33,474 nt of DNA from an uncultured Planctomycetaceae bacterium (lineage in GTDB: Bacteria > Planctomycetota > Planctomycetia > Pirellulales > UBA1268). The stretch lies in contig CAJBCV010000520.1 of the NCBI GenBank assembly GCA_903951635.1, positions 1-33,474 of the forward strand, given 5' to 3'. Shown here in pieces: positions 5,922 to 14,133 of the stretch. The position numbers and the translations under genes are program-made. Below the pieces are notes generated by a model. It worked only from the letters and a program-made list of their open reading frames with translations, made no database searches and was not told the DNA's origin. Positions within the stretch are counted from its first letter, which is position 1; each line of letters opens with the position of its first letter.

Positions 5922-8900
5922 ATGAGAAACCGCAAAAAAGTGAAGGTGGTCGACGTGGTGCGGATGCTGCTCGCGATCGGGTTGCTCGCCGGGCTCTCCA
6001 CCCCTACCCAATCCGCCGATCGGCTCGACTTCAACCGCGACATCCGGCCGATCCTCGGCAACCATTGCCTCCATTGCCACGGCGTCGACGAAGCGAGTCG
6101 GCAGGGAGGGGTTCGCCTCGATCGTGCAGCGGAGGCGTCGCGACCGGCCGACTCTGGGACGGTGCCGATCGTCCCCGGCAGCCCCGAGAAGAGCACGCTG
6201 GTCGAGCGTGTGTTCGCCGTTGACGAGAGCGTCGTCATGCCGCCGGTCGGAGGGAAGCCGCTTTCAGAACAACAGAAGCAGCTCCTGAGGAGGTGGGTGG
6301 AAGAAGGGGCCCGCTACGACACCCACTGGGCGTTTGTCGCCCCCGAGTCCCCTGCGGTGCCGGTGGTGACCGACACCGCCTGGCTGAGAAACCCGATCGA
6401 CGCGTTCGTGCTTTCCGACCTCGAATCGCGCGGCATGCGGCCGTCCCCCGAAGCCTCCCGCGCGGTCCTCATCCGCAGGCTCAGCCTCGACCTCACCGGC
6501 CTGCCACCGACGGCTGCGGAGATCGACGACTTTTTGGACGACCCTTCACCCAACGCCTACGAAAAGGTGGTCGATCGGCTCCTCGCCTCGCCGCACCATG
6601 GGGAACGGATGGCCCAGCAGTGGCTCGACTACGCCCGCTACGGAGACAGCAACGGCTACGACGAGGACTTCAGCCGCGACATGACGGCCTGGCGTGACTG
6701 GGTGATCGGCGCCTTCAACCGGAACATGCCGTTCGATCAATTCACGATTGAGCAACTCGGCGGCGACCTTCTGCCGTCGCCGACACGCGATCAACGGATC
6801 GCCACCGGATTCAACCGGAACCACCGCCTCAATGCCGAGGCGGGGATCCTCGAGGAGGAGTGGCGCGTCGAGACGGTCATCGATCGGGTGGAGACGACCG
6901 GGCTGACGTGGCTGGGGCTCACCGTCGGCTGCGCTCGCTGCCACGACCACAAATACGATCCGATCACGCAGCGCGAGTTCTACGAACTGTTCGCCTTCTT
7001 CAACAACGTGCCGGAGAGTGGCATCGTCGATGACGATGGCAAGAACACCGCGCCGACGCTCCCCCTTCCTGACGCCGCGCAGGACCAGGAATGGGCACTC
7101 CTCCGGGAGCGGACGGCCGCCACCACGCGGGACCGCGACGCCCACGCCGCCGCGATCGACCGCCTCGTGGCCGAATGGGAGCCGGGTTTCGTCCACGCCG
7201 CCACATCCTGGGCGCCCCAGTGGACGAGGATCGATCCGACAGCCGTCGCCTCCTCCGGTGGAGCTACGTTCACCCCGCTCCCCGACGGCACCTGGCTGGC
7301 TGGCGGCCCCAACCCGCCGCACGATGACTACACGATCACAGCGGTCGCGCCCGAGGGGCTGCTCACCGGTCTCCTCCTCGAGGTGCTCCCCGATCCGAGT
7401 CTCCCCCAGGGGAGTCTGGGCCGCCACGAGAACGGCAACTTCGTCCTCACCGCAGTCGAGGCCGAGTACCGGATTCCAGGAAGTGATGCCCCCCGGACGG
7501 TGGCGTTCGCCAGGGCCGAAGCCGATTATGCCCAGCCCGGGTATGAAGCCAGTTTCCTCTGCGATGACCAACCGCGGAATGGCTGGGCGGTCGATGGGGA
7601 TGTCGCCGCCAACCGGGTGACGAGGCGCCTGGTGCTCGTCACCGACCTCCCCGCCACGCTCCCTGCCGGCACGACGATCACGATCCGCCTCCGACACGAT
7701 TCGATCACCGGCCACAACATCGGTCGCTTTCGACTCTTTTTCACCTCGTTGCCGCGGGAGCTCCTCGGGCTCAGCCTGCCCACCGCAGCCGCCGACTGCC
7801 GGGGGATCGTGCGGATCCCCGCCGCTGCCCGGACGGGGGAGCAGCGAAACGCCGTCGTCGATTTCTTCCGCCGGGAAGTCGACTCACCGCTGCGAAGGGC
7901 GGAGCGCGCGGCCGACGCAGCCGCGCGGGAGGAGGAGGCGTTCGTCGCGACGCTCCCGACGACGATGGTGATGGAGGAACGTCCCGTGCCGCGTGACACG
8001 TTCGTGCTCGGCCGCGGGCTCTACGACCAACCGGAAGCGAAGGTGACCGCCGCCACGCCCGCCGCGCTGCCGCCGCTGCCACCGGGGGTGCCAGCGAACC
8101 GGCTCGGCCTCTCCCAATGGATCGTCGATCCCGCCAACCCGCTCACGTCACGCGTCTGGGTAAACCGCGCCTGGGAGCGGTTCTTCGGCGTCGGGCTCAC
8201 GAAGACCTCGGACAACCTCGGCACGCAGGGAGAGTACCCCAGCCATCCGCGCCTCCTCGACTGGCTGGCGACGGAGTTCGTCCGGCAGGGCTGGGACATG
8301 AAGGGGATGCAAAAGCTGATCGTAACCAGCGCCACCTACCGGCAGGCGTCGGCGGCCGCGACCGATCGATTCCTCGCCGACCCCGAAAACAGACTCCTCA
8401 CCCGCGGCGCCCGATTCCGCCTTTCCGGTGAAACGATCCGCGACCAGGCGCTGGCAGTCAGCGGGCTCCTCGTCCGCCGCGTCGGAGGCCCTGCCGTGCG
8501 GCCCTACATGCCCGACGGCGTGTGGGACGAAACCAGCACCCTGGGAAACCTCCTCAACTACCGGCCCGACGCGGGGGAGGGGCTCTATCGTCGCACCCTC
8601 TACACGATCTGGAAACGGACGGCCGCGCCCCCGACGCTGCTCCTCTTCGACGCCCCGACACGGGAAAGTTGCACCATCTCCAGACAGCGCACCAACACGC
8701 CGCTCCAGGCCCTCGCCCTGCTCAACGAAGAGACGTTCGTCGAGGCCGCACGCGGGCTTGCCGAACGAATGATGCGCGAAGGGGGGCCGACCCCCGAAGG
8801 ACGCCTCGCGGCTGGCTTCCGGATGGTCACCGGCCGAACCATGCTTCCAGAAGAGCGTCAGGTGCTTCTCGACGGCCTCAAGGCCGACCTCGATCGATTC

Positions 8901-9044
8901 CGCCGCGATCCGCAGTCGGCGGCGTTGATTCTCTCCGCGGGGCACTCCAAGCCCGATCCGGCGATTCCCATCGACGAACTGGCTGCCTTCACGATGGTCG
9001 GCAACGTGCTCCTCAATCTCGACGAAGCCATCACCAGGGAGTGA
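5922..9044 (+). CDS. PSCyt1-DUF1549-DUF1553 exported cytochrome-like protein
   Basis: This 1040-residue protein has the planctomycete cytochrome-like architecture. The N-terminus MRNRKK, a hydrophobic stretch and TQSA form a signal peptide, which is why ATG 5922 is chosen over upstream starts. The PSCyt1 domain follows, with a haem-binding CLHCH at residues 49-53. Next is DUF1549, with a second CxxCH in GCARCHDHKYDPI at about 337-341. A middle beta-rich region with HENGNFVLTAVEAEY (about 500-640) follows, then DUF1553 from about 720 with NPLTSRVWVNRAWERFFG and a C-terminal RTNTPLQALALLNEETF. The family is exported and commonly paired with DUF1501. Its biochemical role is not established, though redox-linked polymer breakdown or attachment at the cell surface has been proposed. 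The DUF1501 partner follows at 9207. Confidence 0.92.
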   Translation: MRNRKKVKVVDVVRMLLAIGLLAGLSTPTQSADRLDFNRDIRPILGNHCLHCHGVDEASRQGGVRLDRAAEASRPADSGTVPIVPGSPEKSTLVERVFAVDESVVMPPVGGKPLSEQQKQLLRRWVEEGARYDTHWAFVAPESPAVPVVTDTAWLRNPIDAFVLSDLESRGMRPSPEASRAVLIRRLSLDLTGLPPTAAEIDDFLDDPSPNAYEKVVDRLLASPHHGERMAQQWLDYARYGDSNGYDEDFSRDMTAWRDWVIGAFNRNMPFDQFTIEQLGGDLLPSPTRDQRIATGFNRNHRLNAEAGILEEEWRVETVIDRVETTGLTWLGLTVGCARCHDHKYDPITQREFYELFAFFNNVPESGIVDDDGKNTAPTLPLPDAAQDQEWALLRERTAATTRDRDAHAAAIDRLVAEWEPGFVHAATSWAPQWTRIDPTAVASSGGATFTPLPDGTWLAGGPNPPHDDYTITAVAPEGLLTGLLLEVLPDPSLPQGSLGRHENGNFVLTAVEAEYRIPGSDAPRTVAFARAEADYAQPGYEASFLCDDQPRNGWAVDGDVAANRVTRRLVLVTDLPATLPAGTTITIRLRHDSITGHNIGRFRLFFTSLPRELLGLSLPTAAADCRGIVRIPAAARTGEQRNAVVDFFRREVDSPLRRAERAADAAAREEEAFVATLPTTMVMEERPVPRDTFVLGRGLYDQPEAKVTAATPAALPPLPPGVPANRLGLSQWIVDPANPLTSRVWVNRAWERFFGVGLTKTSDNLGTQGEYPSHPRLLDWLATEFVRQGWDMKGMQKLIVTSATYRQASAAATDRFLADPENRLLTRGARFRLSGETIRDQALAVSGLLVRRVGGPAVRPYMPDGVWDETSTLGNLLNYRPDAGEGLYRRTLYTIWKRTAAPPTLLLFDAPTRESCTISRQRTNTPLQALALLNEETFVEAARGLAERMMREGGPTPEGRLAAGFRMVTGRTMLPEERQVLLDGLKADLDRFRRDPQSAALILSAGHSKPDPAIPIDELAAFTMVGNVLLNLDEAITRE

Positions 9045-9054
9045 CCCCCCCAGC

Positions 9055-9152
9055 TGTCCGTGGAAAAAGTCATCCATGACCTTTTTCCACATTGGACACC
9101 CCCGTAAAAGCCGAGGTTTTTCGGGGGTGTCGGCCGCCGCATCCAGCGGCGG
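9055..9152 (+). promoter_or_regulatory. Three consecutive hairpins between cytochrome-like and DUF1501 genes
   Basis: First, GTGGAAAAAGTCA (9060-9072) pairs with TGACCTTTTTCCAC (9077-9090) with one bulged base, extendable by TGTCC/GGACA (9055-9059, 9094-9098). Second, GACACCCCCG (9095-9104) pairs perfectly with CGGGGGTGTC (9122-9131). Third, CCGCCGC (9134-9140) pairs with GCGGCGG (9146-9152). The extended first and the second hairpins share 9095-9098 and so are mutually exclusive. This resembles an attenuator or processing site, or an intergenic palindrome cluster. No protein evidence exists here. Confidence 0.55.
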
Positions 9153-9206
9153 GTCACTTTGTCCACTGCCTGCTAGCGGTCTCCCCTCAACTCGGATGCA
9201 CGTCCC

Positions 9207-10658
9207 ATGAACGGTCGCTCGGCCATCGCCCTCCAAGACCGCCTCAATCGGCGCCTGTTCCTTTCCGGTGCCGCCCACGGGATCGGACTGGCCGCGGCTG
9301 GCGCCCTGCTGGCAGGAGGGGCGGCGGCAGAGGACGCCGCGGTCATCGGCCTGCCCCACTTCCAGCCGAGGGCGAAACGAGTGATCTCGCTCACCATGTC
9401 GGGCGGGCCCTCCCAGCTCGATCTGTTCGATGCCAAGCCAGCCCTCGCCAGACGCCGCGGCGAGGAACTGCCGGAGTCGATCCGCAACGGCCAGCGGCTG
9501 ACGTCGATGACGGCTGATCGTCTGCTGCAGGTGATGCCGTCGGAATTCCGGTTCGCGCAGCACGGGCAATCGGGGGCCTGGTTCAGCGAGTTGTTGCCAC
9601 GGATGGCCACCACGGCCGACCGGTGGTGCATCGTGCAGTCGATGCACACCGAGGCGATCAACCACGATCCGGCGATCACGTTCGTGCAGACTGGCTCCCA
9701 GCTGGCCGGCCGACCGAGCATCGGGTCGTGGGTGAGCTACGGTTTGGGAAGCGAGAACAGGGATCTCCCCGCCTACATCGTGCTCACGTCCTATGGCTCC
9801 GCGGGAAAGGACGATCAACCCCTCTTCGATCGTCTCTGGGGCTCGGGATTCCTTCCCTCCCAGCATCAGGGAGTGCGGTTCCGCAACCGCGGCGACGCCG
9901 TCCTCTATGCCTCGAATCCCCCCGGGATCGACCGGGCCCTGCGGGGCGAGACGCTCGACCGGCTCGGCTCCTTGAACCGCCGGCACCAAGAGGAGGTGGG
10001 CGACCCGGAGATCGCCGCCCGGATCAGCCAGTACGAGATGGCCTTCCGGATGCAGGCGAGCGTGCCGGCGCTCCTCGACACATCGGGGGAATCGAAGGCG
10101 GCGATCGAAGCCTACGGTCCTGACGTCACCCGCCCTGGGAGCTATGCCGCCAACTGCCTCCTCGCGCGCCGGCTCGCCGAACGTGACGTGCGTTTCATCC
10201 AGCTCTTCCACATGGGCTGGGATCACCACAGCCGACTTCCCCCCTTTCTGCGGACCCAGTGCTCCGACATCGATCAGCCGACCGCGGCGCTCGTCGAAGA
10301 CCTCGCCCGCCTCGGGCTGCTCGACGACACCCTCTTGGTGATGGGGGGAGAGTTCGGCCGAACCGTCTATGCCCAACGCAAGCTCGACGGATCGGTCTAC
10401 GGGCGGGACCATCACCCGCGCTGCTTCACGGCTCTGCTCGCCGGCGGCGGCGTGAAACCCGGAATGACCCACGGGGAAACCGACGAGTTCGGCTACAACA
10501 TCGTCCGCGATCCGGTTCACGTCCACGATCTCAACGCCACGATCCTCCACCTCCTCGGCATCGACCACACCCGTCTGACGCACCGCTTCCAGGGCCGCGA
10601 GTTCCGCCTCACGGACGTTCACGGGAATGTGGTGCGGCCGATCCTCGCCACCGGCTGA
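9207..10658 (+). CDS. DUF1501 family Tat-exported protein
   Basis: This 483-residue DUF1501 protein has the sulfatase/alkaline-phosphatase-like fold usual for the family. The N-terminus has a twin-arginine type signal, NRRLFLSGAAHGIG followed by an Ala/Gly-rich hydrophobic run ending GGAAAED, indicating Tat export. The diagnostic early motif TMSGGPSQLDLFDAKP is present. Later landmarks are HTEAINHDPAITFVQTG, LLVMGGEFGRT, YGRDHHPRCFTALLAGGG and the C-terminal HVHDLNATILHLLGID. It lies 162 bases after the PSCyt1/DUF1549/DUF1553 gene, the classic partner arrangement, with a structured intergenic region between. The pair probably acts together in the periplasm or cell envelope, function unproven. 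No clear Shine-Dalgarno sequence precedes the ATG. It converges on the minus-strand operon after a 32-base gap. Confidence 0.93.
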   Translation: MNGRSAIALQDRLNRRLFLSGAAHGIGLAAAGALLAGGAAAEDAAVIGLPHFQPRAKRVISLTMSGGPSQLDLFDAKPALARRRGEELPESIRNGQRLTSMTADRLLQVMPSEFRFAQHGQSGAWFSELLPRMATTADRWCIVQSMHTEAINHDPAITFVQTGSQLAGRPSIGSWVSYGLGSENRDLPAYIVLTSYGSAGKDDQPLFDRLWGSGFLPSQHQGVRFRNRGDAVLYASNPPGIDRALRGETLDRLGSLNRRHQEEVGDPEIAARISQYEMAFRMQASVPALLDTSGESKAAIEAYGPDVTRPGSYAANCLLARRLAERDVRFIQLFHMGWDHHSRLPPFLRTQCSDIDQPTAALVEDLARLGLLDDTLLVMGGEFGRTVYAQRKLDGSVYGRDHHPRCFTALLAGGGVKPGMTHGETDEFGYNIVRDPVHVHDLNATILHLLGIDHTRLTHRFQGREFRLTDVHGNVVRPILATG

Positions 10659-10690
10659 CGGGCGCGGGACCGGCCCTTACCGCCGGGGCG

Positions 10691-12016
10691 TCAGTCCCGC
10701 CAATAGGTCGATTCGCGCGGGGCCCGGTAGACGATCCCCATCTGCGGCGTCGCGTGAGGGGTCTCCCCGGCGGCGAGCGATTCGACGCCGCCGATCACCA
10801 TCCCGGAGGTGAGGAGCGTCCGCTCGACCGGATAGGGCTCCCGGTTGTCAAGGATCAAGTCCTCGATGTGGCGCGTGAGGGGATGGAAGAAGTCGGCCGT
10901 CGTCGCGCCATACTGCGGCATCGGCAAATGCATGAGGCAGCTGACGATCTCCCCGGTGTCGGTTCGCAGTCCGGCGTAGGTGAAGTCGCGAAGCGGCCCC
11001 ATGATCATCGTCGTCCGGAAGCCGTCGCGGTGATCGATGAGATACCCGGTCGAGTCGGCAAGGGCCTTGCGCGCCCAATCAAAGGTCACCGGCGCCGTCA
11101 TCCAGCCTCCCTCGACCGGGAGATTGTGGCTGCGGTTGAGTGCTGCCACGATCAGCCGGCGCGTGATCTCGCGATCACCTCCGGCGAGCGTCTCCCAGAG
11201 CTTCTCGCCGCGGAGAGCATGGACCGAGCGGATCCCGACCTCGCCGCCACGGCGCCGCTCCGACATGCACTGCGCCGTCTCCAGACCGTGGAAGTCGTAG
11301 CTGTCGACGCCGCCGTAGCACATACAGACGCTCTCGAGGAGCGGCACGTCGAGCGGCATGTCGATCGCCGGCTGACGGATCGTGACCGGGAGCGACGACC
11401 CGGCGAGGAACGGAAACCCGAGCCGACGGGCATCGGCGACCATCTCGGCACACTCGCCCCACTCGGTGGAGAGATGCTTGTCGTTGAACACCGGCACCGA
11501 TCGACCGGAGTCCTCGAACACCTTCACGCATTCCTTGAACCACTCGTAACGCGGGTAGCGAGTCTGCCCCTTCTCGTTCTTCGGGTAGTCGCCATGCTCG
11601 GCGATGATCACGACGCCATCGACGGCGAGTGTGCCCGTGCCGAGCGTGAGGGCCTCGCGCACCGTGGGAAAGCTCTTCAGGCCGTAGCGCTCGATCCGCT
11701 GCCGGCCGAGGTCGAGCTTCTTCTCCTTCCCGTCCTCCTCCGGGAACTGGGCGATGTGGACCGCCGCCACGTCGAGCCTCGGCTCCTGCCAACGCCCCTG
11801 CCAGGAATAGCCGCTGGCCAGCCGGTCGAGGATGTGCTGGGTGTGGGAGTGTTCGAAGATCACCGTGCCGAGGACGGCGATCTTCTTGCGTGGGCCGGCG
11901 GTGACGGCGTCCGCTGCCACGAGTGAGCGTGGGGCGGCAACGCCAGCCACGACGCCGGCCGCACCGGCTGCGAGGAGTTCACGGCGGGAGATTCGTGACG
12001 GCAACAGCGGACCCAT
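10691..12016 (-). CDS. Tat-exported protein of unknown function
   Basis: This 441-residue protein is the last gene of a five-gene minus-strand operon. The ATG at 12016 is chosen because GAGGTG precedes it and it begins a clean Tat signal, SRISRRELLAAGAAGVVAG with AAPRSLVAADA after it. The mature part starts KKIAVLGTVIFEHSHTQHIL, reminiscent of the first Rossmann strand of Gfo/Idh/MocA-type oxidoreductases but without a clear GxGxxG. Other visible segments are VDGVVIIAEHGDYP, FNDKHLST, CMCYGGVDSYDFHGLE and DWARKALADSTGYL. I do not recognise a characterised family; it looks like a planctomycete conserved hypothetical. Its neighbours (MFS carrier, amidohydrolase, sialidase, DUF1080) suggest a role in sugar or glycan catabolism outside the cytoplasm. 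Confidence 0.7.
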   Translation of the reverse strand: MGPLLPSRISRRELLAAGAAGVVAGVAAPRSLVAADAVTAGPRKKIAVLGTVIFEHSHTQHILDRLASGYSWQGRWQEPRLDVAAVHIAQFPEEDGKEKKLDLGRQRIERYGLKSFPTVREALTLGTGTLAVDGVVIIAEHGDYPKNEKGQTRYPRYEWFKECVKVFEDSGRSVPVFNDKHLSTEWGECAEMVADARRLGFPFLAGSSLPVTIRQPAIDMPLDVPLLESVCMCYGGVDSYDFHGLETAQCMSERRRGGEVGIRSVHALRGEKLWETLAGGDREITRRLIVAALNRSHNLPVEGGWMTAPVTFDWARKALADSTGYLIDHRDGFRTTMIMGPLRDFTYAGLRTDTGEIVSCLMHLPMPQYGATTADFFHPLTRHIEDLILDNREPYPVERTLLTSGMVIGGVESLAAGETPHATPQMGIVYRAPRESTYWRD

Positions 12017-12064
12017 GCGGCACCTCGGGGAGTGGGGAACCATGAACGGACAAAACCTCGGCGG

Positions 12065-13333
12065 TCAGGCGACGGGCTCCGCAGCGGTGGCCGCTGCGTC
12101 AGCCCGATCCTCCGGCCAGAGCAGTGCCCAGGCAGCGAGGGCGACGAGCGTCACGGCGCCTGCGGCGGCAATGCCGATCGAATAAGACTTCGTCTCGTCG
12201 GCGAGCCACCCGAAAAGCTTTTGGAAGCGGGCCGACGCCACCCAGCCGAAGAAGCTCGCGATTCCGGTGACCAGGCCGATGTGGTGACGCGAGACATCCT
12301 GCGTGAAGGAGTAGTAGATGGGGAACAGGCCGAGCGTCCCGGCCCCGGCGACGAGAAACAGGGTCAGGAGCAGCGGCCCCGCGGACATCCAGGGCACCGC
12401 CGCCAGAGCCAGGCAGAGGACGCAGCAACACGCCACGGTCGCCACGCGCGACCACTTCACTGTCCACCCCTTCCCTGCCAGCCGCCATGCCAGCCAGCCG
12501 GCGGCGAGGCAGCCGACGTCGGCGACGGCGAACCAGGCAGCGTTGAACCAGAGCGTGGTCGTCTCTCCGTAGCCGTACTGCTTCTGGAGGATGAGAGGGA
12601 TCCAGGCCCGGAGGATCTGCCAGACGGTGTTGATGACCACCACCACCAGGAGCACGGCCGCCCAACGGCGGATGGTGTCGATGCCTGAGTCGACCGATTC
12701 GCCGCTCCCATTCGCAGCCCCTCGGCGGGCGACGTGGAAATCCTCGTTCCGCGTCGCGGCGAGCCAGCCGGCGATCCAGACGATGCCCACGAGCCCCACG
12801 ACCTGGAAGCCGATCCGCCAACTCAACCCCTGCTGGACCATGATCCACCACATGAAGACCGGGGTCAGGATCGACCCCACCGACGTGCCGCTCTGGAGAA
12901 CACCGTTGCCCATCGCCCTGCCGCGGGCGGTGAGGAGGAGTTGCGTCGTCTTGAGCGCACAGGGCCAGTGGGCCGCCTCGAAGAATCCGAGGACGGTCCG
13001 CAGGCGGAGAAGTTCGTCGTAGTCACGGGCCCAGCCGGTCGCGAATCCGACGAGAGACCAGGCAAGGAGCGCCGCCGGATAGAGCCAGCGGACGTTGACC
13101 CGGTCGGCGAGGAAACCGAAGAGGAGCGAACCGGCGGCGAAGGCGTATCCGAAGGAGGCCTCGATGGTGCCGTATTGCACGTTGGTGAGGGAGAACTCCT
13201 CCATGACCCGCTTCGAGACGCTCGTCAGCGTCTGCCGATCCATGTAGTTGATCGCCGACGCCGCCAGGAGCAGGCCTGCGATCAGTACGACCCGACGAGG
13301 CATCTGCCCCGCCTCCGATCCGAGTCCGAGCAT
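12065..13333 (-). CDS. MFS transporter, anion:cation symporter (ACS) type
   Basis: This 422-residue protein has about twelve hydrophobic helices in two halves, the normal MFS size. Landmarks are INYMDRQTLTSVSKRVMEEF in the first helix region, FGYAFAAGSLLFGFLADRVNVRWLYP (MFS motif A loop) and LRTVLGFFEAAHWPCALKTTQLLL. A central cytoplasmic loop lies near residues 200-230. This combination is typical of the ACS family, which includes hexuronate, glucarate and sialate carriers. The ATG at 13333 is preceded by GGAGG, supporting it over the ATG ten codons inside. It begins three bases after the creatininase-family stop, so the two are co-transcribed. The likely substrate is an acidic sugar released by the neighbouring hydrolases; this is inferred from context only. 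Confidence 0.87.
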   Translation of the reverse strand: MLGLGSEAGQMPRRVVLIAGLLLAASAINYMDRQTLTSVSKRVMEEFSLTNVQYGTIEASFGYAFAAGSLLFGFLADRVNVRWLYPAALLAWSLVGFATGWARDYDELLRLRTVLGFFEAAHWPCALKTTQLLLTARGRAMGNGVLQSGTSVGSILTPVFMWWIMVQQGLSWRIGFQVVGLVGIVWIAGWLAATRNEDFHVARRGAANGSGESVDSGIDTIRRWAAVLLVVVVINTVWQILRAWIPLILQKQYGYGETTTLWFNAAWFAVADVGCLAAGWLAWRLAGKGWTVKWSRVATVACCCVLCLALAAVPWMSAGPLLLTLFLVAGAGTLGLFPIYYSFTQDVSRHHIGLVTGIASFFGWVASARFQKLFGWLADETKSYSIGIAAAGAVTLVALAAWALLWPEDRADAAATAAEPVA

Positions 13334-13336
13334 CTC

Positions 13337-14095
13337 TCAGCCCTCCCAGGAATGCCCGTCCCAGCGGAGGACCCGTTCCAGCCAGGCCTCCAGGTCGGCG
13401 GCGAACAGTGAAAAGAGGAGTTCCCCCTTGGCGGCTGTCGCCAACTGCGGCGAGCCGATGTGCCCCGGCACCGTCCGCTCCTTCGTGATCCATCCTCGCG
13501 AGCCCGGCAGGAAAGCATTGCCGAAGGGGACCGTCTCGAGGCGCTCGTGCGGCTTCACCAGATGCGGGCTTGCCCGCAGCACCATCGACGTCTCCCATTC
13601 ACATGCGTGCCCCATCTCGCGCTGCTCGAAGGCGCCGTCGTGTTCCCAGGGGCGGGTGCCGAGGCCCCAGTAGGTCGTCATGAGGAGGAGGAGATCGGAA
13701 CGGGCGCGGTGGCGCTGACGGATCTCGAAGATCGCCTGCTTGGCGGGAATGTCGTTGCCGCCGTGGCCGTTGACGAGAACGATCCGCCGGAATCCGTGGG
13801 CGAGGAAGCACTCGACGAGGTCGTTGAGGAGATCGAGGTAGACCCGCGGCGAGGCCGAGACGGTGCCGGCGAAGTCGAGGTGATGGTGCGAGTTGCCGAG
13901 CCATTGGAGCGGCGCGAAGAGGGCGCGATCCGCCATCCGCGCCGACACCCGGGCGACGATCTCGCCGAGGAGAAGGCTGTCGGTGACCACCGGGAGATGA
14001 TGCCCGTGCTGCTCGATGGCGGCCACGGGAATCACCACCGGAGTGTCCTTGGAGAGGGCCGACACCTCCGGCCAGGTCATCTCGACGAGGTTCAT
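13337..14095 (-). CDS. Creatininase-family amidohydrolase
   Basis: This 252-residue cytoplasmic protein fits the creatininase/creatinine amidohydrolase family in length and motifs. AAIEQHGHHLPVVTD supplies metal ligands E28, H30 and D39. WLGNSHHHLDFAGT and VLVNGHGGND form the next conserved histidine blocks, and GHACEWETSMVL carries the later glutamate. The ligands of a two-metal centre therefore appear complete. Known family members open cyclic amides or remove formyl groups (creatininase, ArfB-type deformylase, inosose hydrolase), so creatinine is not a safe assumption. Here it sits between a sialidase (38-base gap) and an MFS carrier (3-base gap). Cleavage of an amide or lactam in an amino-sugar degradation route is a reasonable but untested inference. 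Confidence 0.88.
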   Translation of the reverse strand: MNLVEMTWPEVSALSKDTPVVIPVAAIEQHGHHLPVVTDSLLLGEIVARVSARMADRALFAPLQWLGNSHHHLDFAGTVSASPRVYLDLLNDLVECFLAHGFRRIVLVNGHGGNDIPAKQAIFEIRQRHRARSDLLLLMTTYWGLGTRPWEHDGAFEQREMGHACEWETSMVLRASPHLVKPHERLETVPFGNAFLPGSRGWITKERTVPGHIGSPQLATAAKGELLFSLFAADLEAWLERVLRWDGHSWEG

Positions 14096-14133
14096 GATCG
14101 ACGGTGCTCCAGGAAAGGCGAAACGAAATCCGT

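Noticed and set aside
5315..6238. Minus-strand frame through the tRNA reading GLEPATLGLEIPCSIHLSYG
   Set aside because: This peptide is simply the reverse complement of the tRNA-Arg and its flank. It is a well-known type of annotation artefact, not a protein.
8148..10622. Long minus-strand frame of 824 codons opposite the DUF1553 and DUF1501 coding regions
   Set aside because: It lies opposite two well-supported genes and the hairpin region, and encodes no recognisable motifs. It is explained by codon bias.
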